From Alphaproteobacteria bacterium (lineage in GTDB: Bacteria; Pseudomonadota; Alphaproteobacteria; Rhizobiales; Aestuariivirgaceae): a stretch of 15,492 nt of DNA. The notes under the pieces are model-generated. The model worked only from the letters and a program-made list of their open reading frames with translations, was not told the origin of the DNA and searched no databases. The stretch is from NCBI GenBank assembly GCA_005884715.1, contig VAZZ01000389.1, positions 1-15,492 of the forward strand, in the 5' to 3' direction. Position numbers and translations under genes: made by a program. Shown piece after piece: positions 14,840 to 15,492 of this stretch (positions are counted from its first letter, which is position 1; each line of letters opens with the position of its first letter).

Positions 14840-15492
14840 ATGCAGAGACATGCGAGAGCGGTGGTCATTGGTGGCGGTTGCGTCGGGGCTGGGATTCTCT
14901 ATGGCCTGGCGAGACGAGGCTGGTCGGACGTCGCGCTGCTTGAACGCACGCAGCTGACCGCCGGCTCTACCTGGCACGCCGCCGGCCTGGTGCCGTCCTA
15001 TACCAGGAACTTCAATATCGGCCGCATGATCGCCAAGACGATCGAGATCTATGAGGGGCTTGAAGCGGATACCGGGCAGAGTGTGACCGGCTCGATGAAT
15101 TCAAAAGCTATATGAGCGTGGCGGAAGCGCAGGGGACTCGAGCCAAGCTCCTGACAGCGGCTGAGGTGCTGAAGCTCTGGCCGCTCGTGAAGGGCGAAAA
15201 CATGCTGGGCGCCCTTTATAATCCCGACGATGGCCATATCGCATCGGCAGATGTGACGCAGGCGATGGCGAAAGGTGCGCGCGACCGCGGCGCCAAGATC
15301 TATCTCGATACCGAAGTACGCGGCTTTGAGAGAATGCCGGGCGGCGAGTGGAAGATCATGACCAATCGCGGTGAAATCACTTGCGAGCATGTCATCTGCG
15401 CGACGGGAAATTATGCAAGGCAAACCGGCGCCATGCTGGGGCTCGAGATCCCGGCGATCCCGATCATACATCAGTATTGGATCACGGATGCC
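14840..15492 (+). pseudogene. Second dimethylglycine/sarcosine dehydrogenase-like flavoprotein, frameshifted and running off the window
   Basis: The gene starts at ATG 14840 with GAGG five bases upstream, 43 bases after the first flavoprotein ends. Its first 50 residues match the first flavoprotein at 33 positions, including VVIGGG at 8-13 and AGSTWHAAG with the candidate covalent-flavin His46. At about 15086-15090, after ADTGQSV, the frame changes and would stop at 15112-15114. Family sequence resumes from 15088 in another frame (RLDEFKSYMSVAEAQGT, then LYNPDDGHIASADVTQAM) and stays open to the window edge. Relatives such as mammalian dimethylglycine dehydrogenase have about 15 more residues between these parts, so a piece of 3n+1 bases has been lost from the FAD domain. 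As sequenced no full-length enzyme is possible. The 3' half is outside, so further lesions or the true length are unknown. Confidence 0.87.

Overview
The window reads as accessory chromosome from an alphaproteobacterium, most likely a member of the Hyphomicrobiales (Rhizobiales). The evidence is GC-rich codon use, Rhizobiales-type catabolic families (non-pyrrolysine MttB, tandem dimethylglycine-dehydrogenase-like flavoproteins, nitrate/taurine-type ABC transporters), an IS5/IS427-type insertion-sequence remnant and a GC-rich intergenic palindrome of the sort common in that order. No RNA genes, CRISPR arrays or replication origins were seen. Identifications rest on recognised motifs and remembered families, not on database searches.

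Region A (1-3187, plus strand) is the end of an aromatic-CoA degradation operon. It holds a VOC/glyoxalase-family protein cut by the window edge, a 786-residue monooxygenase/old-yellow-enzyme fusion of the 2-aminobenzoyl-CoA monooxygenase/reductase (or 'salicylyl-CoA 5-hydroxylase') type, and a RidA-family imine/enamine deaminase. The fusion would hydroxylate and reduce an aryl-CoA ring. A RidA partner fits an amino-substituted substrate, because the known product from 2-aminobenzoyl-CoA is an enamine. A palindromic intergenic element (3212-3257) lies between this operon and the next, convergent one.

Region B (3298-9436) is a minus-strand operon read in the order ureohydrolase, periplasmic binding protein, permease, ATPase, GMC alcohol dehydrogenase, with a divergent LysR-type regulator at its head. 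It looks like an uptake and breakdown system for a small nitrogenous compound, possibly a guanidino alcohol. The first gene, the ureohydrolase, is broken: a stretch of about 30 codons containing the family's DAHxD metal-binding motif is missing, with a frameshift.

Region C (9437-10000) contains no intact gene. It holds a 5'-truncated IS5-family transposase remnant with two compensating indels.

Region D (10001-15492) is a methylated-amine (betaine-like) module: an MttB-family methyltransferase, a TetR regulator and two tandem flavoproteins of the dimethylglycine/sarcosine dehydrogenase family. Near-identical 21-bp sites lie in front of mttB and in the tetR/flavoprotein divergent region, making them good candidates for TetR operators. 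Both flavoprotein genes are broken, each by a short out-of-frame internal deletion; the first also has a TAG where a Trp codon is expected.

The most striking feature is this repeated type of damage. Three catabolic genes in about 7.6 kb each lost a short internal piece out of frame, while regulators, transporter and methyltransferase stay open. This is either local gene decay or a sequence/assembly artefact, and it can be tested directly.
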